A DNA stretch of 64,000 bases from Isoetes taiwanensis. Taxonomy: Eukaryota; Streptophyta; Lycopodiopsida; Isoetales; Isoetaceae. Position numbers and translations under genes: made by a program. Below, one piece after another: positions 23,300 to 32,949 of the stretch; the stretch's first letter is position 1; each line of letters starts with the position of its first letter. Below the pieces are notes generated by a model. The model did no database searches. It worked only from the letters and a program-made list of their open reading frames with translations, and was not told the DNA's origin. The stretch spans positions 6,024,600 to 6,088,599 of the forward strand of contig JAJEKV010000058.1 of assembly GCA_021234155.1 (NCBI GenBank), in the 5' to 3' direction.

Positions 23300-23650
23300 A
23301 AATGGTGCACCTGCGCCATTTAGAGCAAATGGCGCACCTGCGCCATTTCCATTGTGCTTATGGATCTCTGGTGTTAACGAGGTACATCTTTTGTAAATGC
23401 CATGCACCTCGGTAACACCAGAGACCCATAAGCACAATGGAAATATGTACCTCGTTAACACCAGAGATCCATAAGCACAATGGAAATGGCCCAGCTGTGC
23501 CATTTCCATTGGTATGGGTTCCCATCTAAAGGGAGACACATAGACATTCTAGAAATGGCACACCTGCGCCATTTCATATAACTAGTATAAATACCTAACT
23601 AGCCTATAACTAGCCTAACTAGCCTAGCGAAATGGCGCGTCCGCGCCATT
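23300..23650. repeat. Palindrome cluster 2 and 39-bp inverted repeat in the divergent region of element B
   Basis: Related palindromes lie at 23,300, 23,327, 23,484, 23,553 and 23,630. Two have centre CACCTG instead of CAGCTG and the last has GCGTCCGC. Between them, 23,348-23,386 (CCATTGTGCTTATGGATCTC and onward) is repeated in perfect inverted orientation just before 23,484. A third, slightly diverged copy lies at 23,406-23,443. The cluster sits at the 5' side of the ParB-like gene. Confidence 0.9.
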
Positions 23651-23756
23651 ACAGTTCTCTACGCTACTCCAAATCGATAAGAATAGAAACAACAGAAACT
23701 AACCTGAGCCTGGCTCCAGGATTTTGAGCGAAGATTGTGCCATTGTATTTGTACTG

Positions 23757-23790
23757 CGTATAAAAGTACTGGTTCGTATAAAAGTGACTC
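23757..23790 (+). promoter_or_regulatory. Duplicated TATA-like boxes, divergent promoter region of element B
   Basis: CGTATAAAAGT occurs twice 22 bp apart, in the orientation of the transposase-like gene and about 0.6 kb upstream of its presumed first exon. A TATAAATAC box lies nearby at 23,586-23,594. Promoter function is inferred from sequence alone. Confidence 0.35.
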
Positions 23791-23984
23791 CACCTTTTTT
23801 CGGAACGCTCCCGGATCAACAGGCGCTAGAGAGAGAAAATGTTTGAATAGGAGAGAGAGTGCATAATACCGGGCGCCGCGTATATGGAGGCGGAGGCGAG
23901 TAGGCGTAAAAGTAATGAAATGAAAAGTGGACTGAAAAGAAAAAGATAAGTCTGCGGAAAAGAAAAAAAATTTTACCCGCCCCG

Positions 23985-24392
23985 TCCCGCTTTTTTAATT
24001 TGCCCGCCCGTCAACGGCTCTCCAAATTTTTGAAATTTGAATTTTCCCTGGGTCCGCTTTTAAATTTGGTTCCTACCATCCGCCTCTCCAAATTTTTGAA
24101 ATTTGAATTTTCCCACCGGGTCTCCGCCCTTTCAAATTAGAATTTTCCTACCAGATTTTGAAATTTGAATTTGCCCGCCCGTATTTTGAATTTTGAATTT
24201 GCCTGTCCGTCCACTTCATAATCGGGGCCTTTCGTTGTCTTCGCTTCCTTGGCCGCTTGTCTTTCTTTTGCAGGCCACTTGGCACTTGTCTTCATTCTTC
24301 AGGCGCATTCTTCATTCTTCAGGCGCTTGTCTTCATTCTTCAGGCGCATTCTTCATTCTTCAAGCGCTTTCTTCATACTTCGGGCGCATTCT
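23985..24392 (+). repeat. Two short-unit repeats upstream of the element B transposase gene
   Basis: 23,985-24,205 has four degenerate units of CCAAATTTTTGAAATTTGAA plus TTTTCCC. 24,289-24,385 has about six units of TTCATTCTTCAGGCGC with a 16-18 bp period. Both end just before the ATG at 24,395. The ORFs overlapping the second array in all three frames are repeat-derived. Confidence 0.8.
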
Positions 24393-24768
24393 CTGATGGC
24401 AGATCCGGAATCTTCAATGACCTCCAGGTTAGAGGCTATTCAGTTTTAGTATGTTAAATGTGTACTCTCAATGTAGTTGATGTAGGATGGAACTGGAGAT
24501 GGTAGATTGCATGGGTTAATGTTGTGTATTTAATGAGAATTCTTTTCAGTGTGTTGCGCGTTGACCATAATTCTAAACAGGTTAAGTTTTTGAAGGGTAG
24601 ATCTTCTCTATTTTGCGTCAGTAGATAAGTTCTCAACAATTGATGTCTTAAAGGGTACATTTTCTTTGATTGCTGAATCTTGTAGTAATAAGAATCCGTA
24701 ACTCTAGTTATTAGATATAGCATTTAGATTAAAGATGCCATGTAGGTGTAAATGGGCCATTTTCCTAA

Positions 24769-24984
24769 AAATGGAGCGGCTGCGCCATTTACACGTGAAT
24801 GGGGCAGCTGCGCCATTTTCCTTTAAATAGCGCAGCTGCTCCATTTATGTGTAAATGGTGCAGCTGCTCCATTTAAAGGAAAATGGCGCAGCTGCCCCAT
24901 TTAAAGGAAAATGGCGCAGCTGCCCCATTTACAGGTAAATGGCGCGACATCGCCATTTCGTAAATGGAGCAGCTGCGCCATTTG
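24769..24984. repeat. Palindrome array 3 of element B (eight copies, 28-bp phase)
   Basis: Eight 22-bp palindromes start at 24,769, 24,797, 24,825, 24,853, 24,881, 24,909, 24,937 and 24,963, with intervals of 28 six times and then 26 bp. The core is AATGGCGCAGCTGCGCCATT with compensating variants (GGAGC..GCGCC, GCGC..GCCCC). Copy 7 keeps both arms but has GACATC at the centre. The six-base spacers are themselves often palindrome-like (ACACGT, TTAAAG). The array lies in the first intron of the transposase-like gene. Confidence 0.95.
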
Positions 24985-25885
24985 TCCCATGTCGTCTAAT
25001 TTCTTCCATATTTTCGCGCTATTTTTAACTAAGTGTATGTTATCGAGGGTTGCATATCTTTAACAAGTATGTGTGTGTATTGAATCTTAGAGGAAAAGGC
25101 CCCTGCGTAACCTTCTCCATGGGGATGTGGTTGTTGCCAGGGGACATGAATTGCATAGAGGCCATCTGTATGGCAGGAACATTGCATGGTGCAATGTGGT
25201 CGTGGAGGTCATTGAAGCCATAGTGCCCTCCCATGTGCTTCCCATTCTGTGTGCGGGCGTTAATAACATTGCTGAAGCCGTGGGGACATTTATCGAATGG
25301 CCTCGAAATCAAGTAAGAATCTGTGAAACTGCCTCACCTGTGTCATCGGGAACGTATGATACTGAAACCCCCAACTTGCCTAGTAGTCCCTCTACATCAT
25401 CATCAGACTCAGTGTCGACTGCTCCCCTCCTTCAAACAGTAAGCAGCACAAAGAATATGGTGAACCTAGTCAGTAATAATACTGTGGTTAGTAAGGGTGT
25501 CTTGGTGAATAGAACTTGCATCCATGGGAAGAATGTTGACGCATTCAACGTAGCAGTGCAAGTTACCGAGGCTGTAGTGCCTACCCACATCCTTCCGATT
25601 CCATGTGATGGCGCGGACAACATTGAAGAGGTCGTAAGCATGTTTATCGACCGCCTCTAGATATAAAGATATCATTTTCATTGATTTAGCTACTCCATCA
25701 CCGACCCTCTAATATAGAATCAGAGGCAAAGGTCGATGATGCGATGAAGAAATTGATCCTACAAAGGATCTAGCTACTCGCTTTCCTTGCAAGATAGCAT
25801 CGATGATGATGAACCACCACCTAGTTTCTCAAGAACCTAACTCTTGGATAAGCATTGCCACATTCTTCATGCATGTGACTGAAGT

Positions 25886-26550
25886 CATGGAATAAAATAA
25901 CGGCTAAGGTTAGCCAAATGGCTATTTTGTAGCATTTTTGCCAAGAAAAACGGCTAAAGTAAATGGAAAAAATGCCCAAAAAAAGAAAATTTTAGCCCAA
26001 ATTTTTGCCACCCAAGTGAGTTTTAGGTTGAATAGCCAAACCTTTACCTCCGCATATCCATCGTGACATGGATTAGCTAAATCTAAGATAGAGTGGGCTT
26101 GGAAAAATGGATAGATTAGCCTGCAATTCAACACCAATGTATGTACTAACTTTAAGAAATTTCAAATAGGGTTTATATTTTTCTTTTTTTTCTTTTTCCA
26201 CTTCCTTTCTTGTTCCAAGTACAAAGTTGAAGCATTAGAGGAAAAGGAACAATGTATTCCCCTTTTTTTAGGTTTTTGAACATGTTCATGTATGGTCGTG
26301 TCTTGATTTATGTATTTACAATAAATTCAATGCCTTTACCAAAATGTTTGGATTTTTTTTAATTACTATAGCATGATGGCTAATATTTGTCTTTCCATTT
26401 TGTGAAAGTTTAGCCAAAAGGAAGAAATTGTGATGGAGAAAAACCATTTAGTTTAGCCAAGTGTTAGAAACTTCTAGCCCCAATTTGAAGGTAGTTTAGC
26501 TAAACCTATTTTGGCTACACTAAAATATAGGAGTAGTAATTTATTCCATG
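25886..26550. mobile_element. 665-bp MITE-like insertion in the element B transposase gene
   Basis: The ends are inverted repeats: CATGGAATAAAATAAC on the left and AATTTATTCCATG on the right. They are flanked by ACTGAAGT (25,878-25,885) and TCTGAAGT (26,551-26,558), an 8-bp duplication with one mismatch. The interior repeats GGCTAAAGT/TTAGCC motifs and has no transposase. The 8-bp duplication fits hAT-type insertion. It separates the DUF8039-like exons from the transposase body. Confidence 0.7.
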
Positions 26551-29408
26551 TCTGAAGTAAATATGCAGAGGCTATAATTGTCTTCAGTGATTCCCAGGAT
26601 GCTGTTGACGATGAATTTTTAGGAGACTCAAAGGTAGGCCTCTGTGTGGGAAAGGTGCTTCCTGCACTAATTACAGAGGATCTCAAATGTCATGCTTGTG
26701 CAGAAAGGCCAGCAGAAAATGCACTTGTACAATGGAAAAATAGTGATGTGATGTTGCAGGATGGAAGGACTGTCTCACAACATCTGCAAGCTCGAGAAGC
26801 TAAAGAAAATGAGGATATAGAGCTAGAATCATTTGAAGACAACATTCAGGCTCAATTCAAACGAAAAAGGAAGTATACTTACACAAATAGAATTCCAAGA
26901 GAGCCCAAGGGAAAGAGCAAAGAGGAAAGGCTATGCTCCACAAGTTCCATCAACAAGTTTATGAAGTCAAGCTGCTGCAAAAATACTTTGCAACAAGAAA
27001 CTTACCAAGCATCAAGTACGTGAATTAAGAAAAGAATTTTTATCCCAACCATACAATGCAAGGGTTACGTATTTTTTTGACGTGCTGAGTGTCACTTACA
27101 CAGGAGAAGGAGATGACAGGATAGTGCTCAAGGGGATGGAATTCTGTCTGGCTGGGTGGCGCATGGTTTTAGGTATCAGTCAGTCAACATTTTACAATTG
27201 GAGAAACAGATTTGAAGCAGGTGGAAAGCTAGCTGAACATGGTAATACGGGCTCTAAGAAGCCTAGATCTTCTACATTGGCCACCGAATGCGTGCTAGAC
27301 AGATTCATTCAGGAGAATGCTGAAAGTATTCCCCATAGGAGCAAAAGAGGTAGAGATGATGTAAGAGAAAATGTACGCAAGCTTCCTTCCATTCTTAATA
27401 AGAAGCTTATACATAAAGAAGTTGGTGCAGTCGTTGAAGAGCTTACAGGAACAACTGTAGCCTTGAACTCTTTTTATAGTATATGGAAAAGAGAATTTCC
27501 AGATGTTAGCATTGCAAAAAATACAGCCTTCTCTAAATGCAACATCTGCGTGGTAATTAAGCAAAAGCTGGAAAAAACAAAAGATACAAGCGAGAGAGAC
27601 GAAATCTTGCAATTCAACATTGGGCTCATATGCTAGAGCAATGTTCTTGCAGAAGTCAATATTGGCATTGGAGAGCATTGTCACAGCGGTCTCTAGAAAA
27701 TCATTTATGTATAATAAGTGATAAGATGGATCAGGTTAAGACTTTAGTGCCTAGAAGTCATCATCTAGCAAAATCTGTATGGAGAGGTGATCGCTTGAAG
27801 AGCAGTTTGACAGGAGCTCTGACTCATGGGCATGGTGGTCGTGCCTATGGTCATTTTTCACTTGATTTATGGAAAGATGATTCAAACTTCCACATTGGTT
27901 CACTAATTTCTAGGATATTGCATAACTTGGAATTGGTACAAGAGGACAAGATAGGTGACTTATGTGGAAGTAAGCCTGCAGATTGCAAATGGATGCAAGC
28001 AGTCAAGGATACCAATCCTTTGAAGAATAAACTTGCTTCCATGGCAGAAGTATTGCCAAATACTTCAACTACAACGAACCCTGAGGTGTTCAACCCTCTT
28101 CCTCGAAATCTCTATTTGCAACTTGATAATGCATCAGGCCAAAACAAAAATAGGTATGTCTTTTCATACTTATCTTATTTGACTTGGCTTAAGGTCTTTG
28201 ATGAGATCCAAGTGGGCTTTATGATGGTCGGCCACACCCATGATGATATTGATGCTTTATTTGGAATTTTTTCAACCTTGATGAGTTCATCGGATGCTTT
28301 GACACTACCAGAATGCAAAATCTCCAATTCCATACTTTATTGATGAAGTTCCAAATTGGAAGGCGTTTGTGAAGGGATTCATCCCTGATAAGGGCCAAGG
28401 CCTGGTTGGGCTGAACCATTGCTCTTCAAATTTAAGATGGCAGGAGATTGGCCTGTTATGCAATACAAAATGTGTCCTACACATAAAGAGTGGCTTCCAG
28501 CAGATTCTCCAGGAGTTAGAATGTGGAAAGAGGATGAACATGGTCAGCCAATGCTACCAAGTGGTGTGCCACAAAATATTCCTCCTAGACCAACATTGAA
28601 AGATCTTCTAGGGTTGAAGGATAGCATCAACAAATACATCTCCCTATGGAAGGACATATGTAAGAATCAAGAATCTAGCTTGTTTGCAAGGCAATACACG
28701 GCAAGTGTTGAGTATTGGAGCCAGCTTCTTATCTCTTTGGAGGATGTTGCTCCAGGACGTCCTCAAAATGATGCATTTTGGCCACAAACAAGACAAGCTG
28801 CTCTAGAAAAAGTTGCATTTGTTCCAAAGGTCGACGTATCTGCCTTGGTCACGTGACCTTTACCATCTTATTGTGGCCCGTCAGATGGCCGTCCAGTGTC
28901 GCCTCTTGAAGAGTTTAAATCCTCACATACATGTGACAAAGGGTATGTTTGTTCTAGTCAGACCTGGTGCCACCTGGTTAGGATATGCAGAGGAGAATGC
29001 TGTTCTTGATCCAGAATCTACATATTTTGGCCATATTTATATATCGTGGTGGAAGCCTACTGGAGGGAAGTATAAAGACTGCTTAACTAAGCATTGGCGG
29101 CCTAATCCTTCCGATCCTTCAAGGTACCTTCAAGGTACGAAAATTTAGATGCTATTCATTATGCTTGGGATGCCAATGGCAAGAGGCCAAAAACTGTCCA
29201 GATTCTGAAATATATTGTAGACATGTGGAAAGACATAGCACATTGTTCATCTTAATACATGAGATCTTGTACTTGTAATACATATCTTTCATCTTAATAC
29301 ATAACATCTTGTACATTACTATAATTTAGATCATTACAAGTGCTCTTATGCATTACTATATCTTATATGCCAGAACATCACTACATTATATATTGCTGAA
29401 ATTCTGAT

Positions 29409-29651
29409 TCACTCATCCTCAACACCTGCTGAGGTGATCCCTGATATCTCATAGCTATTGCGCTCAGGAAGCCAAATAAGATGGATCATAACACGAGTTA
29501 GCCCAGGGCAACGAATCTCAGCACCATTTGCTTTGGATTGCAGGTAGGGATCAAGAAGAATACCCCTTATTTGGCAACCGACAAGATCATTGTAGCTCAT
29601 TGAGCACTTGATCGCCTCGATGTGGTGCACAGAAGATGGCAAATAATCCAT
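29409..29651 (-). CDS. Micro-gene 1, 80-residue unknown protein
   Basis: The ORF starts at 29,651 and ends at TGA 29,409. Recognisable blocks are IKCSMSYNDL, LDPYLQSKANG, TRVMIHLIW and the C-terminus GITSAGVEDE. There is no signal peptide or membrane segment. It has a relative 0.64 kb to the right on the same strand and a more diverged one on the opposite strand. Conservation between copies follows codon frame and extends into a matching upstream region with a TATA box, which supports a real gene. It lies just beyond the transposase gene of element B and could be a passenger gene or a separate small family. No function is recognised. Confidence 0.55.
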   Translation of the reverse strand: MDYLPSSVHHIEAIKCSMSYNDLVGCQIRGILLDPYLQSKANGAEIRCPGLTRVMIHLIWLPERNSYEISGITSAGVEDE

Positions 29652-29702
29652 GGGAGATGAATGACCTCTACCGCCGAATGGAGCTGCTTTTATAGCGAAG
29701 TA
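29652..29702 (-). promoter_or_regulatory. TATA box and leader of micro-gene 1
   Basis: On the minus strand TATAAAAG (29,687-29,694) lies 36 bp before the ATG. The interval AGCAGCTCCATTCGG..GTAGAGGTC..TTCATCTCCC is nearly identical ahead of micro-gene 2 (30,286-30,328), with the same spacing. AGCAGCTCCATT also resembles a half-site of the element B palindromes. Confidence 0.5.
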
Positions 29703-30052
29703 AAATTATTGATGTGAATTTTTAGTGTAGATTGTAGCGCCATTATTGAGCGTGTACAAGAGTCATGTACACGTACAAGTATAATGCATATTTTATATGG
29801 ATATGTGACTCATGTAAAATCATGCTTTGTATCTTGGATTTTAGTAAGGTAAAAGTATTTTCGCTTGAGTAAATTAGGTGTGCTTGAAATTAGGGACTGC
29901 TTGCAGAAAAAGTGGAGGTCGAAGAGCACACCGTTACAAATTACTCAGGTTCGATACATCAAATAATATTCATTATGCTTATACATCCTTACATATTCCA
30001 GAAGTGTTTATATCATTATATCTTAACAGGTACACAAGTCATCACTGATTCA

Positions 30053-30285
30053 CTCATCATCAACACCTGCTGAGGTGATGGCATTCAGCTCATAGATCTC
30101 CTGATCAAGAAACCAATAAAGATGGATCACAACACGAGTGAGCTTCCTGCAATGAGTCCATCTGCTTTGGATTGCAGCCATGGATCAAGTTTGACACCCT
30201 TTATCACGCATTCACAAAGATCATTGTACCTCATGTAGCACTTGATGGTTTGGATGTGGTCCGGACGATCAGGCAAGGAAGCCAT
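30053..30285 (-). pseudogene. Micro-gene 2, frameshifted relative of micro-gene 1
   Basis: It starts MASLPDRPDHIQTIKC and continues MRYNDL and LDPWLQSK, matching micro-gene 1. A frameshift near 30,155 then moves the conserved end (LTRVVIHL, AITSAGVDDE) into another frame. The upstream TATAAAAG element at 30,321-30,328 and the leader match micro-gene 1. The frameshift makes this copy probably non-functional. Confidence 0.55.
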
Positions 30286-30359
30286 GGGAGATGAACGACC
30301 TCTACACCCGAATGGAGCTGCTTTTATAGTGAAGTAAAATTATTGATGTCTACTGCATC

Positions 30360-30480
30360 AAAATTATTGGGTATATACGAGTACCATACAAGTATGTATA
30401 TGATCCAATAATTTCTATGTATATACCATCAATAATTTTGGTGGGTATATACCATCAATAATTTTGGTGGGTATAAATAT
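30360..30480. repeat. Short repeats of ATCAATAATTTTGGTGGGTATATA
   Basis: A unit containing CCATCAATAATTTTGGTGGG (period about 28 bp) is present twice, with related inverted pieces (CAAAATTATTGGGTATATA) just to the left. Confidence 0.75.
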
Positions 30481-30529
30481 ACATCAAATTGCCGAGTGCA
30501 GCAACATTGGCCTCCGTCTAGCTATGACG

Positions 30530-30760
30530 CATTCTGGTTCTGAACGTGATTCTATCACTTGATGAATCATGAGGACTTCAAGCAATGCCGCGAGCGAGAT
30601 ATACCGCTTGAAGACTGGCTCACCACTGTTGCCCTCAATCCTCGCCATTGATCCCTTCGATGTTATCATCCATCTTATATGGAATAGAGAGCATCAAATG
30701 TTCATGATCGAAAGGATCTCTGGAGCGCCTTCTGCTGGTTCTAATCATTTAGAAGAGTAA
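30530..30760 (+). pseudogene. Micro-gene 3, diverged relative on the opposite strand
   Basis: The plus-strand frame ends with DVIIHLIWNREHQMFMIE followed by SGAPSAG, which aligns with RVMIHLIWLPERNSYEIS and TSAG of micro-gene 1. The N-terminal half is not clearly conserved, and in-frame stops lie upstream of the available ATG at 30,569. It faces away from copies 1 and 2. Confidence 0.4.
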
Positions 30761-30811
30761 TAGTAGAAGAATAATAGTACTTGTTATCTTATTGTAATCT
30801 GGTTGTGTTAG

Positions 30812-30945
30812 TATACAACAGGTATACATAACCTTTTGTAATACACATAACCATACTATAAGTATTGAGGTGTACTAGTATACAACAGGTATACATAACC
30901 TTTTGTAATACACATAACCATACTATAAGTATTGAGGTATACATA
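30812..30945. repeat. 65-bp tandem duplication
   Basis: TAGTATACAACAGGTATACA with the following ACCTTTTGTAATACACATAA block is present twice head to tail (30,812 and 30,877), nearly identical. It lies between micro-gene 3 and the hAT pseudogene. Confidence 0.85.
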
Positions 30946-31038
30946 ACCCTCCAAGGTATACTATATAAAAAATTATTCCAACTTGTCTTCAGAATTCCAA
31001 ATTTAATGAAACTCTGCTTTGTTGCGATTCAAAAACTG

Positions 31039-32945
31039 TCAGTTTGAGAAGTTATATACAAGTTTGTCAGCCTTCTTATGCAGCAGGTGATTTCGTGTGA
31101 CACTGTGTATGTACTTATAGGCACTCCAATTCCTCTCACTTGCACTATTGAAGGATACCAAGGAGAGGATAGTCATTGCAAGGGCCTTTAATGTAGCAGT
31201 AACTTGTCGGTGGGCTTGCCACCATGCATAGGATTCCATATTGGGCTCCTTCTTATGACTCTCCAACGCGTCGTGAAGCTCTTCATCTGCCCATCTTCTA
31301 CTCAAGTTTTGGTACTCAGTTAACTTGGCAATGAAAGCTTATAGTCCGAGCTATTAGGATAGTACATTTTTGCAACCTTCTTCAAAGAACCCATAACTTC
31401 CTTATCTGTATGTTGGTCCATATCATGGTTGTGTGGGTCTAAGGTATGTGCGGCGCCATAAAGATCATTGTACGACTTCTTCCATCGTACAATGAAGTCC
31501 CTGAGCAGTGCTGCGCGCTTGGCATTGTCAAAGGGCGCATTGGGCCCGTCACGTTTTAGGAATGATTGAATTGAGTGCCAACACCTCCACACCTTACCAA
31601 TACTTGGGTAAGAGCATGTTAGGGTCTACATGTGTTGGAAACTACCAAGAAAATACTCTGGATAGTCAAACATGATGATATTATTTAGCTTCTTAACATC
31701 TTGTTGACATCACAAGATACCTTACAACATGCATGTATTATTACTCTTGAACATAGCACAATTCTTTTAGCCAAGATTGAAGTCTAGATACTTTAAAATA
31801 CAATTATATACTTGCACAGAAGTACACAGAAAAGTACCTTTTTGGTAACTTTTTATGTAGACCCTAACATGCTTTCACCCGCTTGCCTTTAAATAAAGAA
31901 TCAAGGGTTTTGATGGCATGACAAATAGGTTGCATGCACCTCACGCCATTCTTTACGTCTTTCCAAAATGTCTCCCGCCCAAGCATTTCTCGAAGGGCAA
32001 CGGCTTGCTGCCGGTGTTTGGATGCATTTTTGCCCTTCTACCTCCTCTCCCATTCAAAGAGGTCTGTATGATTGAAGGTCGAGATAATTGGGTCACGACA
32101 CCTGCTATTTCAACATAAATGTAATTGGAACCAAATCGGGTCTGGCCAGAATTTATGAGTGCTAGGGCCCTCTGACGCAATGACTTGTATATGGCATAAA
32201 TTGCCGGCTTCTTTGTGATGAACTTCACAAGACGAAGCACTTTTTGAATGGAATCTTTGAATCTAGTGTGTTATGAGAACCAATCCTTGAGCAACAAGTT
32301 TAGGCAATGACATTGGCAGCTAGTGGCATGCAATCCTAGAAATACGAACTCCAACAACTCACCCGCTAACTTACAATTACACGCGTTATCCATAACCTGA
32401 AATATTCTCTTCGGTCCAAAACTCTCTATCACAGCCTTTGTTTTCTGAAAAATCCAATCTCCTGTCATCTGATCAGTTTTAGTTTCCACGGTCTTCAAAA
32501 ATACTTCGCCCACTGGGTACACGATCATGAAGTCTATAAGGTGGTCCTTGTTTACATTGCTCCAACCATCAGTCACTAGTGAAACCGGCCTGGCTTCAAT
32601 AACACGATACAACTTCATCTCCACACTCTTGACCATTTTCCCGTGTATTTGATCCACCATTTTGTTATTGGCATGTTTGTATGAAGGCAACCTGAAAGCC
32701 GACCCCGCTTTGGCAACTTCTTGGAAGGCTTTTTTCATTGCTTTATGTTCTAAGGCATGTGGAGACAATCCGGCATATAAAAATGCCTCTACAACCTTCA
32801 ATTGTGTCTTCTTCAGTTGCTCTGATGTTAAACATTGGTCAACCCTCTGTTGCTTAGTCTGTCTTTCCACTATTTCAATTGTCTCTGCATTCTTTTTTTG
32901 CCCGTGCTTAACCCTATTGACCCTAGTCCACCTTCTGGTTGTCAC
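31039..32945 (-). pseudogene. hAT-type transposase (DUF659-like) pseudogene
   Basis: Read on the minus strand, 32,945-32,271 contains the DUF659-type segment (PVSLVTDGWSN, FQVMDNACNC, LHATSCQCHCLNLLLKD). 32,240-32,100 continues (VKFITKKPAIYAIY, GQTRFGSNYIY). 31,592-31,320 covers the insert region. 31,305-31,039 ends with the C-terminal dimerisation-type block (ALAMTILSLVSFNSASERNW). These are typical hAT-superfamily landmarks in the right order. Frames change between blocks and a 259-bp MITE interrupts it, so it is inactive. I could not define the transposon ends. Confidence 0.8.
31614..31872. mobile_element. 259-bp MITE inside the hAT pseudogene
   Basis: The ends are an inverted repeat, GCATGTTAGGGTCTACAT, perfect over 18 bp on both sides. 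The interior is AT-rich with no ORF. It splits the hAT coding sequence. The target-site duplication is not clear. Confidence 0.75.
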
Positions 32946-32949
32946 ATTG

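Larger units (their letters stand above)
24395..29151 (+). pseudogene. DUF7869-like transposase gene of element B (broken)
   Basis: A probable first exon (MADPESSMTSR, donor CAG/GTTAGAGG at about 24,427) is followed after a palindrome-bearing intron by a DUF8039-like exon (about 25,093-25,312; VVVARG..H..WCNVVVEV..LPI..EAVGTFIEWP) and a second DUF8039-like block (25,490-25,660). A 665-bp insertion interrupts it. The body resumes at about 26,560 with VGLCVGKVLPALITED..C.AC, SSCCKNTL, a helix-turn-helix-like STFYNWRNRFEAGGKL, and DDE-like blocks IISDKMDQ (27,715), LQLDNASGQNKNR (28,115) and GHTHDDID (28,230). These three match element A at the same spacing. Frames change near 27,010, 27,640, 28,340 and 28,830, so it is not functional as it stands. 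The DDE assignment rests on motif resemblance. Confidence 0.7.
19538..29160. mobile_element. Element B: decayed two-gene DNA transposon related to element A
   Basis: It contains a minus-strand ParB/methyltransferase-like gene (about 19,975-23,270) and a plus-strand transposase-like gene (about 24,395-29,151). They are arranged head to head around a divergent region, as in element A at 36,609-47,789. Both genes are homologous to those of element A, block by block. Both are broken by frameshifts, and the transposase gene carries a 665-bp insertion. GCACTATTT at 19,542 resembles the element A terminus (AAGCACTATTTC), but I found no matching right end, so both limits are approximate. CAGCTG-centred palindromes are spread through its promoter region and introns. 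Confidence 0.65.

Noticed and set aside
24769-24984. CRISPR-like regular array
   Set aside because: The spacers are only 4-6 bp and the repeats are palindromes with drifting arms, in a plant intron without cas genes.
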